In this document: in pieces, positions 50,502-58,720 of the stretch | How the letters are laid out: each line of letters opens with the position of its first letter | Numbering within the stretch: position 1 is the first letter of the stretch | Source: Bacillus velezensis | GTDB taxonomy: Bacteria; Bacillota; Bacilli; Bacillales; Bacillaceae | Direction: 5' to 3' | DNA: 64,000 nucleotides | Assembly (NCBI RefSeq): GCF_001461825.1 | Contig: NZ_LLZC01000012.1 | Span: forward strand, 310,001 to 374,000 | Notes under the pieces: model-generated | What the model was told of the DNA's origin: nothing | Seen by the model: the letters and a program-made list of their open reading frames with translations, nothing else | Databases searched by the model: none | Made by a program: the position numbers and the translations under genes

Positions 50502-51143
50502 ATGGGCCGTGAATTTATTCCTTTATTTGAAGATTGGGCAGCGACTTATGACGCCACAGTGCACGGGGCTGACAAACAATATGCCGCTGTTTTTAAAGGA
50601 TATGACAACATTCTTGACAGCATCGTCGCACTTTCAGGTTCAAACGTTTTAGAGTTCGGACCGGGAACGGGGAATTTAACGGCGAAATTAGCCGCCGCGA
50701 ACAAAAAGGTGTTTGGTGTAGAACCGTCTCCGTCAATGAGAAAACTGGCGGCTGACAAGCTTTCTGACAAAGCCGTGTTCAGTGACGGAGATTTTCTGGA
50801 GTTTCCCGCTCCGCCTTTTCAAATAGATACCATCGTCAGCTCGTACGCCTTTCATCATTTAACCGATGAAGAAAAGCGAACGGCTGTAAAGCAGTATGGC
50901 GCAATCCTTCAGAAGCATGATAAAATAGTGTTTGCCGATACAGTCTTTAAAGATCATGAAGCTTATGATGAAACCATTAAAAAAGCAATCCGAAACGGCT
51001 ATCATCAATTAGCGGACGATTTAAAGACGGAACATTATCCGACACTCGGGACAATGAAAAACATCTTTTCAGAAGAGGGATTTGCCGCGCGGTTTACGCA
51101 GCAAAATGACTTTGTCTGGATAATGGAGGCGATTAAACGGTAA
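50502..51143 (+). CDS. yrrT: YrrT, SAM-dependent methyltransferase-like protein
   Basis: A 213-residue class I methyltransferase: SAM motif I VLEFGPGTGNLTAKL and motif II/III YAFHHLTDEEKR. Its substrate is unknown; the gene is the first of the operon that converts SAH to cysteine, so it may supply or use SAM-cycle metabolites. The ATG at 50502 follows a GAGAG region; the in-frame frame from 50448 covers the leader. In B. subtilis the same operon is repressed by CymR. Confidence 0.9.
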   Translation: MGREFIPLFEDWAATYDATVHGADKQYAAVFKGYDNILDSIVALSGSNVLEFGPGTGNLTAKLAAANKKVFGVEPSPSMRKLAADKLSDKAVFSDGDFLEFPAPPFQIDTIVSSYAFHHLTDEEKRTAVKQYGAILQKHDKIVFADTVFKDHEAYDETIKKAIRNGYHQLADDLKTEHYPTLGTMKNIFSEEGFAARFTQQNDFVWIMEAIKR

Positions 51144-51163
51144 ATCGAAGGGATTGTGTATAA

Positions 51164-51859
51164 ATGAAACTGGCAGTCATCGGAGCAATGGAAGAGGAAG
51201 TTACGATTTTAAGAAGCAAACTGAAAGACGCAAAACAAGAGATGATCGCTCACTGTGAGTTTACAACTGGCAGCTATGAAGGCGTCGAAGTCATCTTGCT
51301 GAAATCGGGTATCGGGAAAGTCAACGCGGCGATCAGCACGACGCTTCTGCTTGACCGTTTCAAACCTGATTATGTGATTAACACAGGCTCAGCGGGCGGT
51401 TTTCATCATACATTGAATGTAGGCGACGTCGTCATCTCAACAGATGTCCGCCATCATGACGTGGATGTGACGGCGTTTGACTATGAATACGGACAGGTGC
51501 CGGGTCTTCCGGCAGCATACAAAGCTGATGAAAAGCTGATCAGCATTACTGAGGAAGCGGTTTCTGAACTGAACGGCATTCAAGTCGCCAAAGGCACAAT
51601 CGCTACGGGAGATTCTTTTATGAATGATCCGAAGCGGGTTGAAGACGTACGCGCCAAATTTGCGGATTTGTACGCGGTTGAAATGGAAGCTGCGGCTGTC
51701 GCACAGGTGTGCTACCAGTTCAAAACGCCTTTTGTTGTCATCAGAGCTTTATCTGATATTGCCGGAAAAGAATCTGACGTTTCATTTGATAAATTTTTAG
51801 AACAGGCTGCCGTTCATTCAACTAAGCTTGTCCTGAATGTCATCAAACGAATTCAATAA
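51164..51859 (+). CDS. mtnN: MtnN, 5'-methylthioadenosine/S-adenosylhomocysteine nucleosidase
   Basis: A 231-residue nucleosidase that cleaves MTA and SAH to adenine plus thioribose sugar, feeding homocysteine production. The N-terminus [16 protein letters not shown] carries the acid Glu; INTGSAGGF and [12 protein letters not shown] are ribose/active site motifs, and the catalytic Asp is in [10 protein letters not shown]. It is the second gene of the yrrT operon, 20 nt from yrrT. A hairpin follows before mccA. Confidence 0.96.
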   Translation: MKLAVIGAMEEEVTILRSKLKDAKQEMIAHCEFTTGSYEGVEVILLKSGIGKVNAAISTTLLLDRFKPDYVINTGSAGGFHHTLNVGDVVISTDVRHHDVDVTAFDYEYGQVPGLPAAYKADEKLISITEEAVSELNGIQVAKGTIATGDSFMNDPKRVEDVRAKFADLYAVEMEAAAVAQVCYQFKTPFVVIRALSDIAGKESDVSFDKFLEQAAVHSTKLVLNVIKRIQ

Positions 51860-51892
51860 GCGGGGGATTCTCGTTCTCCTCCGCTTTTCCAG
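51858..51892 (+). terminator. Hairpin between mtnN and mccA
   Basis: AAGCGG..GGA pairs with TCC..CCGCTT around a central loop, then TTTTCC. It overlaps no coding frame except the last codon of mtnN. It may be a partial terminator or a stability element. Confidence 0.5.
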
Positions 51893-51906
51893 GAGGAGGA
51901 CACATA

Positions 51907-52830
51907 TTGAACGTGATAACAGATATTACAGAACTGATCGGAAATACACCGCTGCTCCGTCTCAAGCATTTTGATATACCGGAGGGAACAGCGGTTTATG
52001 CTAAGCTTGAGATGATGAATCCGGGCGGAAGCATTAAAGACAGGCTGGGCGGGATGCTCATTGAAGATGCGCTTCGCACGGGAAAGGTGAAACCGGGCGG
52101 CGTTATCATTGAGGCGACTGCCGGAAACACCGGGATCGGACTCGCTCTGTGCGCCAGAAAGCATCAGCTTCGCGCCGTTTTTTGCGTCCCGGAGCATTTC
52201 AGCAGAGAAAAGCAGCAAATTATGAAAGCTCTCGGAGCGGACATCGTGCATACGCCGAGAGAAGAAGGCATGCAGGGAGCCATCCGAAAAGCGCTTGAAC
52301 TGGAGAGAGAGATTAATAATTCTTATGCCGTTCTGCAATTTAAAAACCGAGTAAATCCATTGACTTACTACAAAACAATCGGACCCGAAATATGGAACGC
52401 GCTCGGCGGGGATATCCACGCTTTTGTCGCAGGAGCAGGTTCCGGCGGCACCTTTGCCGGTACAGCAGCTTATTTAAAAGAGAAAAATCCTGCCGTCAAA
52501 ACGGTGATCGTTGAACCGGAAGGCTCGATCCTGAACGGAGGAGAGCCGCATGCCCATAAAACGGAAGGCATCGGCATGGAGTTTATCCCGGATTATATGG
52601 ACGAGAACCATTTTGACGCCATTTACACGGTGGAAGACGATACGGCGTTTTCGCTTGTCAGAGAAGCGGCCGAGAAAGAAGGCCTCTTAATCGGAAGCTC
52701 TTCAGGGGCGGCTCTTTATACAGCGCTTGAAGAAGCGAAAAAAGCGCCCGCCGGATCAAATATCGTCACCATTTTCCCTGATGGCAGCGATCGATATATA
52801 AGCAAAAACATTTTTCAAGGAGGTCAGTAA
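51907..52830 (+). CDS. mccA: MccA (YrhA), cystathionine beta-synthase-type enzyme
   Basis: MccA (307 residues) condenses O-acetylserine (or serine) with homocysteine to give cystathionine in reverse transsulfuration. It is a PLP fold type II enzyme: PLP lysine Lys44 in NPGGSIKDRLGG, the ATAGNTGIGLALCA motif, and GAGSGGTFAG for phosphate binding. No regulatory CBS domain. The TTG start at 51907 follows GGAGGAGGAC. mccB follows 1 nt after the stop. Confidence 0.94.
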   Translation: MNVITDITELIGNTPLLRLKHFDIPEGTAVYAKLEMMNPGGSIKDRLGGMLIEDALRTGKVKPGGVIIEATAGNTGIGLALCARKHQLRAVFCVPEHFSREKQQIMKALGADIVHTPREEGMQGAIRKALELEREINNSYAVLQFKNRVNPLTYYKTIGPEIWNALGGDIHAFVAGAGSGGTFAGTAAYLKEKNPAVKTVIVEPEGSILNGGEPHAHKTEGIGMEFIPDYMDENHFDAIYTVEDDTAFSLVREAAEKEGLLIGSSSGAALYTALEEAKKAPAGSNIVTIFPDGSDRYISKNIFQGGQ

Positions 52831-52831
52831 G

Positions 52832-53974
52832 ATGAAGAAAAAAACGCTGATGGTGCACGGAGGAATTACGGGAGATGAAAAAACAGGAGCGGTTTCCGTA
52901 CCGATTTATCAAGTAAGCACGTACCGGCAGCCGAAAGCGGGCGAGCACACGGGTTATGAATATTCAAGAACGGCCAATCCGACGCGGACGGCGCTTGAAA
53001 GCTTAATTGCGGAGCTTGAAGGCGGCGCGGCGGGATATGCGTTCGGCTCAGGCATGGCTGCGATTACTGCCGTCATGATGCTGTTTGACAGCGGCGATCA
53101 TGTTATTTTGACGGATGATGTATACGGCGGCACTTACCGGGTGATGACAGGTGTGCTGAACCGCTTCGGCATTGAAGCGGACTTTGTTGATACGAGCAAT
53201 GAAGAAAAAGTCAAAAAGGCCATTCGCCCGAATACGAAAGCCATTTATATCGAAACACCGACAAATCCGCTATTGAAAGTGACTGACCTCAAACTGATGT
53301 CTGACATCGCAAAAGAAGCGGGCGTATTGCTTATCGTCGATAATACGTTTTACACGCCGTATTTCCAGCAGCCGCTCAGCTTCGGCGCGGATCTCGTGCT
53401 TCACAGCGCGACGAAATATCTCGGCGGCCACAGCGATGTCGTCGGCGGCTTAGTCGTCACGGCTGATAAAGAACTGGGCGAAAAGCTTCATTACGTGCAA
53501 AACTCAACGGGCGGCGTTTTAGGACCGCAGGATTCATGGCTTTTGATGAGAGGGATTAAAACGCTGGGGCTCAGAATGGATGCCATCAATCACAGCGCCG
53601 GAAAAATCGCCGGGCTGCTTGAAGCGCATGATGCCGTTCAGACGCTCTACTATCCGGGATCAGCGAAACATCCGGGCCATGAGCTGACAAAAGCGCAAAG
53701 CTCCGGTTTCGGCGGAATGATTTCCTTTGATGTCGGCAGCAGCGAACGCGTCGACGCGTTTTTAGAAAAATTGAACCTGTTTACGATCGCGGAAAGTTTA
53801 GGAGCGGTTGAAAGCTTAATCTCCGTGCCGTCCAGAATGACGCACGCTTCGATCCCGCGCGACCGCCGGCTTGCGCTTGGCATTACCGACGGGCTCGTGC
53901 GGATCTCAGTCGGTATTGAGGATACTGAGGATTTAACGGCGGATGTGAAACAGGCGCTTGATTCACTTTTATAA
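52832..53974 (+). CDS. mccB: MccB (YrhB), cystathionine gamma-lyase/homocysteine gamma-lyase
   Basis: MccB (380 residues) splits cystathionine into cysteine, 2-oxobutyrate and ammonia. A Cys/Met metabolism PLP enzyme: substrate motif YSRTANPTR, dinucleotide-like YAFGSGMAAI, PLP lysine in VLHSATKYLGGHSDVVGG, and late signature ESLISVPSRMTHASIPRD. Start ATG at 52832, with AAGGAGGTC. With MccA it converts homocysteine to cysteine, and the operon as a whole recycles methionine sulfur. Confidence 0.94.
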   Translation: MKKKTLMVHGGITGDEKTGAVSVPIYQVSTYRQPKAGEHTGYEYSRTANPTRTALESLIAELEGGAAGYAFGSGMAAITAVMMLFDSGDHVILTDDVYGGTYRVMTGVLNRFGIEADFVDTSNEEKVKKAIRPNTKAIYIETPTNPLLKVTDLKLMSDIAKEAGVLLIVDNTFYTPYFQQPLSFGADLVLHSATKYLGGHSDVVGGLVVTADKELGEKLHYVQNSTGGVLGPQDSWLLMRGIKTLGLRMDAINHSAGKIAGLLEAHDAVQTLYYPGSAKHPGHELTKAQSSGFGGMISFDVGSSERVDAFLEKLNLFTIAESLGAVESLISVPSRMTHASIPRDRRLALGITDGLVRISVGIEDTEDLTADVKQALDSLL

Positions 53975-54057
53975 AGAATGGATAGATTTACATTCTCTGT
54001 CGGCTGTCAGCTTGTATTATAATGTTGGTAGACTATAAAACTGGCAGGTGACCTTAT

Positions 54058-54288
54058 ATGGAGAAGAAAAGACTGAAATCATTAATAGAAGATTTTAAGC
54101 ATTACGCATTTATTCTGCTTGCAGTCAGCACCTTCATTTATATCGGCGCGGTTCTTCCCGGACAAGGGCTGACTGCGGGCCAGAAAATGCTGATGTTTGT
54201 AACGGATTGTGTATTTTTAGCGGGCGCTTATTTCTGCGTTGATCGTTCACTTATTTATAAAAAGAGGCTGGAAGAGGCCGATGAATAA
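54058..54288 (+). CDS. yrhC: YrhC, small membrane protein of the mcc operon
   Basis: A 76-residue protein with two predicted membrane helices (about 17-34 and 44-61), beginning MEKKRLKSLIEDFKHYAFILL. Function unknown; it is the last gene of the yrrT-mtnN-mccA-mccB operon in B. subtilis and lies 84 nt after mccB here. A bidirectional terminator follows. Confidence 0.85.
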   Translation: MEKKRLKSLIEDFKHYAFILLAVSTFIYIGAVLPGQGLTAGQKMLMFVTDCVFLAGAYFCVDRSLIYKKRLEEADE

Positions 54289-54321
54289 AAAAAGCCATTG
54301 TCTTTTGACAATGGTTTTTTC
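54287..54321. terminator. Bidirectional terminator between yrhC and yrhD
   Basis: AAAAAGCCATTGTC and GACAATGGTTTTTT around TTTT. Confidence 0.92.
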
Positions 54322-54326
54322 GTTTC

Positions 54327-54818
54327 TTATTCAGACGGGGTTTCGCGTAATTCTTTTCCCATTCCTTTTAAAAACTGCAGCCCGAAGCCGAGCGCGCGGT
54401 TAATATCAGGATCACCGACGGCTTTCATCAGTTCAAACATACTGACTTTCCTGTCCTCTTTTAAAAATCTTTGCGCCTGATCCGTCCCGGCCATGGCGCT
54501 TTCTAAAAGTCTGCCCATAAATTCGGGATCAGCTTTTGACAGCGCGCCTCCCGCGGCCATCATCGTATTCAGGAGATTGGTGACAGGTTCCCGGGAAATC
54601 TGTCCGAGTGCGATTTTGGCAATCTCCTCTTTTGCCTGGAGCATATAGCCGGCGGCATCAAAAATGCCCAAGCTATTCAGCTCTGCCATGATGGACATCG
54701 TTTTCGCGACGGCTTCTTCATTTTCTGCGAGAAGCGTCTTCAGCTCTTCCAGTTTTTCAGCTTTCAGCTGTTCCTCTGTTTTCGTTTCTTTTTGAATTTC
54801 AGTAATTGGGCTTGCCAT
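54327..54818 (-). CDS. yrhD: YrhD, DUF1641 protein
   Basis: A 163-residue soluble protein of the DUF1641 family (ELKTLLAENEEAVAKTMSIMAELNSLGIFDAAGY; LGFGLQFLKGMGKELR). DUF1641 genes regularly sit behind formate dehydrogenase-like genes in Bacillus and Staphylococcus; a role as a partner or quinone-side subunit is inferred from that association only. It lies 17 nt after yrhE on the same strand. Confidence 0.85.
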   Translation of the reverse strand: MASPITEIQKETKTEEQLKAEKLEELKTLLAENEEAVAKTMSIMAELNSLGIFDAAGYMLQAKEEIAKIALGQISREPVTNLLNTMMAAGGALSKADPEFMGRLLESAMAGTDQAQRFLKEDRKVSMFELMKAVGDPDINRALGFGLQFLKGMGKELRETPSE

Positions 54819-54835
54819 AATGTTTCCTCCTTTCC

Positions 54836-57778
54836 TTAATCAGTTAAGTGCACATAGCCCGGACGGTTCCATTTTCGCTGAGCTTCCACACCGTTTTGCG
54901 GATGACGTTTTTTGTTCCGCGGATTCGTTTTCGGAAGCGGCGGAGTATCACAGGAACCGAGCACTTCCATGCGGACTTTTGTCTGCTTATAGGCAGGTGT
55001 ATGTGTCCGTGAATCATACGCAGGCCCGGTCAGGAAATTAATCGCAGAATCTTTATCTGTAGAGTTCATCGGCAGATAAAGCTCATTTGCGCGGACGCGG
55101 TCTGTCACAAGCGCGTTCAATTTAACCGCCCCAAAAGGAGAGACGAGCCGGATCATTGTTCCGTCGCAAATTCCGCGTTCAGCCGCGAGCTCCGGCGATA
55201 CTTCAACAAATACATCCGGAACTTTAGACTGAATGCCTTTTGACTTGTTTGTCATGTTTCCTTCGTGGAAATGTTCAAGCATCCGTCCGTTGTTAATATG
55301 CAGGTCATATTCTTCAGGGAATACAGCAGGCTCCACCCAATCGCTCAGCGCAAAGCGGGCTTTTTTGTCCGGGAAGTTAAAGCCGTCTTCATAAAGAAGC
55401 GGAGTGCTTTCTCCCGTAAAGCTTCCCCACAGGAAGCTGTTCCAGCCGCTAAGAACGTCGTAGCTTGCTTTTCCGAACAGCGGAGAAAGGCTCGCCATTT
55501 CTGAGAAAATGTCGCTAGGATGCGTGTAATTCCAATCAGCGCCTAAACGATTGGCGACTTCCTGAATAATCCACCAGTCGGGTTTTGCATCGCCGAGTGT
55601 CGGAAGCGCCTGATACAATCTTTGCACACGACGCTCTGTGTTTGTAAATGTTCCGTCTTTTTCAAGAGATGGAACCGCAGGCAGGATGACATCCGCGTAT
55701 TGCGCCGTTCTTGAAAGGAAAATATCCTGTACAACAAAGAAATCAAGGCTGGATAAAATGTCATGAACATGGTTGGCGTTTGAATCGACGAGCGCCATAT
55801 CTTCACCGACGAGATACATGGCTTTCATGTTTCCTTCTTCAATCGCATGGAGCATTTCGATATTATCAAGACCCGGCTTGCCGTCAATTTCAACACCGTA
55901 AGCTTTTTCGAATTTAGCGCGTGCCGCATCATCTGTAATATGCTGATATCCCGGAAGCCAGCCTGGAAGAGTTCCCATATCGCAAGCGCCTTGAACGTTG
56001 TTATGTCCCCGCAGCGGATAGGCTCCGGCGCCCGGACGGCGGTAGTTTCCTGTGGCAAGCAGCAGGTTGGAAATCGCCGCTGATGTATCAGAGCCGCCTG
56101 TATTCTGGGTTACGCCCATGCCCCAAAGAACACAAGTGCCGTCTGCATCACGAATCATTTCGGCAATGCGGATGATCGTATCCTGAGAAAGTCCGGTGAT
56201 GCGCTCCGCATATTCCAATGTGTATTTTTCCAGCGTTTCTTTATAATCATCAAAGTAGTTGACATTTTCATCAATAAACGCCTGATCGTGCCAGCCTTGG
56301 TCAATCATATATTTCGTTACTGCCATGAGCCAGACCTGGTCAGTCCCTTGTTTCGGGCTGATAAAGAGGTCGGACCGTTCAGCCATTTCATTTCTGCGCA
56401 GATCGGCAACAATCAGTTTTTGGCCGTGCAGCTTATGGGCGCGCTTCACGCGTGTGGCCAGAACCGGATGTCCTTCCGCCGGATTGGCGCCGACGATGAG
56501 CACGAGGCCCGCTTTTGCGATATCTTTAATTGTGCCGGCGTCTCCGCCCATACCGACGGTGCGGAATAAGCCGTCCGTTGCCGGTGACTGGCAGTAGCGT
56601 GAACAGTTATCCACGTTGTTGGTTTCAAATACTTGGCGTGCCAATTTTTGAATGACGTAGTTGTCTTCATTCGTAATTTTAGAAGAAGAAATAAAACCGA
56701 CAGAACCATTTCCGTGTTCGGCCTTGATCGAACCGAGTCTTGAAGCGACAAGGTCAAGGGCTTCTTCCCATGACGATTCAACAAATGCGCCGTTTTTCCG
56801 GATGAGCGGTTTTGTAATCCGTTCTTCCGAATTCACGAAGTCCCAGCCGAATTTCCCTTTCACACAAGTGGAAATCGCGTTAACCGGAGCATCGGAAACA
56901 GGCTGAATTTTAAGGATGTCACGGCCTTTTGTCCATACTTCAAAAGAGCATCCGACGCCGCAGAACGTGCAGACTGTTTTTGTTTTTTTCGTCCGTTTAT
57001 CGCGCATAGCCGCTTCCACTTCTGACACGGCGAAGATGCTTGTATAGTCGGGTTCAACATTTTTTACTAAATCAATCATCGGTTCCATGACATCTTCTTT
57101 TATACCTGTCATAAATCCGGCTTGGCCGAGCATTGATTTTTCCATCAGTGCGTTACAAGGACAGACAGTGACACACTGGCCGCAGCTGACGCAGGATGAT
57201 TCATTAATGGCGACGCCTTCATCCCAAATGACCCGCGGGCGGTCGCGCTCCCAATCAATTGAAAGAGTCTCATTCACCTGAAGGTTTTGACACACTTCCA
57301 CACATTGGCCGCAGGCGATGCATTGGTTCGGATCATAGCGGTAAAACGGGTGAGACATATCAACCGCGCACTTTGAATCATCTTTCGGCGTATATGGATA
57401 TTTCTGATGCTCAATTCCCATCATTTCCGCTGTATTATGCAGTGTGCAGTTGCCGTTGTTGTTATCGCATACCGTACAGTAAAGCAGGTGATTCTCGAGC
57501 AGGCGATCCATGGCCTCTGTCTGAGCCTCTTTTACCCTTCCCGACGTAAGCGAGATGGACATCCCGTTTTCTGCAGCCGTGGAACAAGAGCGCTGCAATT
57601 TCCCGTTTACTTCAACAATACAGGTGTCACATGTTTGAATCGGATCCACTTCCGGTACATGGCATATTTGCGGAATCTCAATTCCGTTTTGGTTTAAAAT
57701 ATCTAAAATCTTAGACCCCTCTGGTGCTTCATACTCCGTGCCGTCAATTTTGACACGGATAGACTGAACGTCTGTCAC
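54836..57778 (-). CDS. yrhE: YrhE, formate-dehydrogenase-like molybdopterin oxidoreductase
   Basis: A 980-residue soluble molybdenum enzyme from the GTG at 57778 (8 nt after GGAGGGG). In order: 2Fe-2S domain (C39, C50, C53, C65), His-Cys3 site (H97, C101, C104, C111), two 4Fe-4S motifs (C153-C163 and C196-C206), the catalytic-subunit 4Fe-4S (C270, C273, C277, C305), then molybdopterin and dinucleotide-binding domains. The metal ligand is Cys396 in NCSRYCQSP, with Gln397 where E. coli FdhF has His. Formate oxidation is family-based. An in-frame stretch up to 57823 lies in the leader. Confidence 0.9.
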   Translation of the reverse strand: MTDVQSIRVKIDGTEYEAPEGSKILDILNQNGIEIPQICHVPEVDPIQTCDTCIVEVNGKLQRSCSTAAENGMSISLTSGRVKEAQTEAMDRLLENHLLYCTVCDNNNGNCTLHNTAEMMGIEHQKYPYTPKDDSKCAVDMSHPFYRYDPNQCIACGQCVEVCQNLQVNETLSIDWERDRPRVIWDEGVAINESSCVSCGQCVTVCPCNALMEKSMLGQAGFMTGIKEDVMEPMIDLVKNVEPDYTSIFAVSEVEAAMRDKRTKKTKTVCTFCGVGCSFEVWTKGRDILKIQPVSDAPVNAISTCVKGKFGWDFVNSEERITKPLIRKNGAFVESSWEEALDLVASRLGSIKAEHGNGSVGFISSSKITNEDNYVIQKLARQVFETNNVDNCSRYCQSPATDGLFRTVGMGGDAGTIKDIAKAGLVLIVGANPAEGHPVLATRVKRAHKLHGQKLIVADLRRNEMAERSDLFISPKQGTDQVWLMAVTKYMIDQGWHDQAFIDENVNYFDDYKETLEKYTLEYAERITGLSQDTIIRIAEMIRDADGTCVLWGMGVTQNTGGSDTSAAISNLLLATGNYRRPGAGAYPLRGHNNVQGACDMGTLPGWLPGYQHITDDAARAKFEKAYGVEIDGKPGLDNIEMLHAIEEGNMKAMYLVGEDMALVDSNANHVHDILSSLDFFVVQDIFLSRTAQYADVILPAVPSLEKDGTFTNTERRVQRLYQALPTLGDAKPDWWIIQEVANRLGADWNYTHPSDIFSEMASLSPLFGKASYDVLSGWNSFLWGSFTGESTPLLYEDGFNFPDKKARFALSDWVEPAVFPEEYDLHINNGRMLEHFHEGNMTNKSKGIQSKVPDVFVEVSPELAAERGICDGTMIRLVSPFGAVKLNALVTDRVRANELYLPMNSTDKDSAINFLTGPAYDSRTHTPAYKQTKVRMEVLGSCDTPPLPKTNPRNKKRHPQNGVEAQRKWNRPGYVHLTD

Positions 57779-57807
57779 TTCCAATTCCCCTCCATCTTTT
57801 AAACTCG

Positions 57808-57869
57808 AAAAAAAGCCATGCACATAGATACCGCCCTCCTGTCCGGAGAACGGTATAAATACGCATGGC
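57808..57869 (-). terminator. Terminator in the yrhE leader (candidate attenuator)
   Basis: On the reverse strand GCCATGC/GCATGGC, CGGTAT/ATACCG and GGAG/CTCC stack into one hairpin, followed by seven T. It ends 29 nt before the yrhE start, inside the 5' UTR. Confidence 0.8.
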
Positions 57870-57965
57870 GGAATAGTTCACTAGCAAGTCTTACTAACAG
57901 ACCAATCCTATTTGTATAAAACGATAGACTCGTAACACGTTTCCTATTACAAATCCATCTTCACT
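57870..57965 (-). promoter_or_regulatory. Structured leader RNA upstream of the yrhE terminator
   Basis: The gap 57779-58084 holds the yrhE leader and divergent promoters. The leader has a hairpin ATTTGTA (57910-57916) / TACAAAT (57948-57954) with inner ATAG/CTAT and CGT/ACG pairs, and GTCT (57888-57891) / AGAC (57899-57902). I recognise no known riboswitch class here. Confidence 0.5.
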
Positions 57966-57971
57966 GCTTTT

Positions 57972-58000
57972 ATTATAAGGTGATATTTATTATAATACAA
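57972..58000 (-). promoter_or_regulatory. Predicted sigma-A promoter of yrhE
   Basis: Reverse-strand TTGTAT (57995-58000) and TATAAT (57972-57977) with exactly 17 nt between; predicted start near 57965. The opposite-strand TATAAT at 57991-57996 could serve yrhF, so the two promoters would overlap. Confidence 0.75.
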
Positions 58001-58084
58001 TACGAAAGGAAAACTTTAACCAGGTGAAATGTCACAAAGGGGAACCGGGAATGTCTTTCATAGGCTAAAATCGGAGGGGACAAT

Positions 58085-58453
58085 ATGTCTAAAAAAATTC
58101 ATGAATTTAACGATATTATCCGGAAATTGCGCAAAGAATTATTTGGAAAGGGGCCTGAACGAATTCACACCGTTTTTGTGGATAACATGGCGGTATCTAC
58201 ACTTTACGGCAATCTAAGCGCAAGTGAGCAGTTTATCGCACGCACGCCTGAAGGAAGAGAAATGGTTCATGCGGCGCGGACCAGCTTAATTCAGGAACTG
58301 TATTCAAAACAAACGCCTGACGGAATGGAAGAGCTCATCGGAGCAAAGCTGGTGCATCTGTTTTCAGATATAAAAATAGAGGAAAATATTGCTGTATCGG
58401 TGTTTGTCTTTGACCGCTCAATTGAAGAGCATAAAGAAGAAATCAAAAGCTGA
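58085..58453 (+). CDS. yrhF: YrhF, DUF2294 protein
   Basis: A 122-residue soluble protein of the DUF2294 (Na-translocating decarboxylase-associated) family, with the conserved IVFVDNMAVSTLYGNLSASE-like segment TVFVDNMAVSTLYGNLSASE and a FSDIKIEENIAVSVFVFDRS strand region. DUF2294 proteins often accompany formate dehydrogenase genes; function unknown. The ATG at 58085 follows TCGGAGGGG. It is divergent from yrhE and upstream of yrhG. Confidence 0.85.
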   Translation: MSKKIHEFNDIIRKLRKELFGKGPERIHTVFVDNMAVSTLYGNLSASEQFIARTPEGREMVHAARTSLIQELYSKQTPDGMEELIGAKLVHLFSDIKIEENIAVSVFVFDRSIEEHKEEIKS

Positions 58454-58463
58454 CAATATTCAA

Positions 58464-58493
58464 TTGACACGAAATTGTCACATTTGATATGAT
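58464..58493 (+). promoter_or_regulatory. Predicted sigma-A promoter of yrhG
   Basis: Perfect TTGACA (58464-58469) and TATGAT (58488-58493), 18-nt spacer, predicted start near 58500. It begins just after the yrhF stop. Confidence 0.7.
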
Positions 58494-58499
58494 ATGAAC

Positions 58500-58672
58500 T
58501 GCCGGCAGTGGCCTAAGGACGATTTTTTATGGAATGTGTGCATGATCTGTACATATTCTATACCGCATATTTTCATTCTGCTTGATATTGGTGTATGGGT
58601 ATGCATACAAGTTAGGCAGCATTCAAACCCTCGTTTTTTCAGACGGGTTAGTTGAATGCTGCCTTTTTTGTT
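58500..58672 (+). promoter_or_regulatory. Candidate riboswitch/attenuator leader of yrhG
   Basis: The gap between yrhF and yrhG is a structured leader. A basal helix GCCTAA (58511-58516) / TTAGGC (58612-58617) encloses a 12-bp stem (58528-58539 with 58551-58562) and a hairpin TGTATG/CATACA (58592-58609). TTAGGC overlaps the first bases of a 13-bp terminator (58614-58669), so the two folds exclude each other. I cannot assign it to a known class. Confidence 0.6.
58614..58670 (+). terminator. Intrinsic terminator in the yrhG leader
   Basis: AGGCAGCATTCAA (58614-58626) pairs perfectly with TTGAATGCTGCCT (58652-58664), with an inner ACCC/GGGT pairing, then a T-run. It ends 51 nt before the yrhG start. 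Confidence 0.9.
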
Positions 58673-58720
58673 AGGCGTCTTTGGAAACTGCGGGCTGAAT
58701 TGTTAAATGGAGGGGTTATT

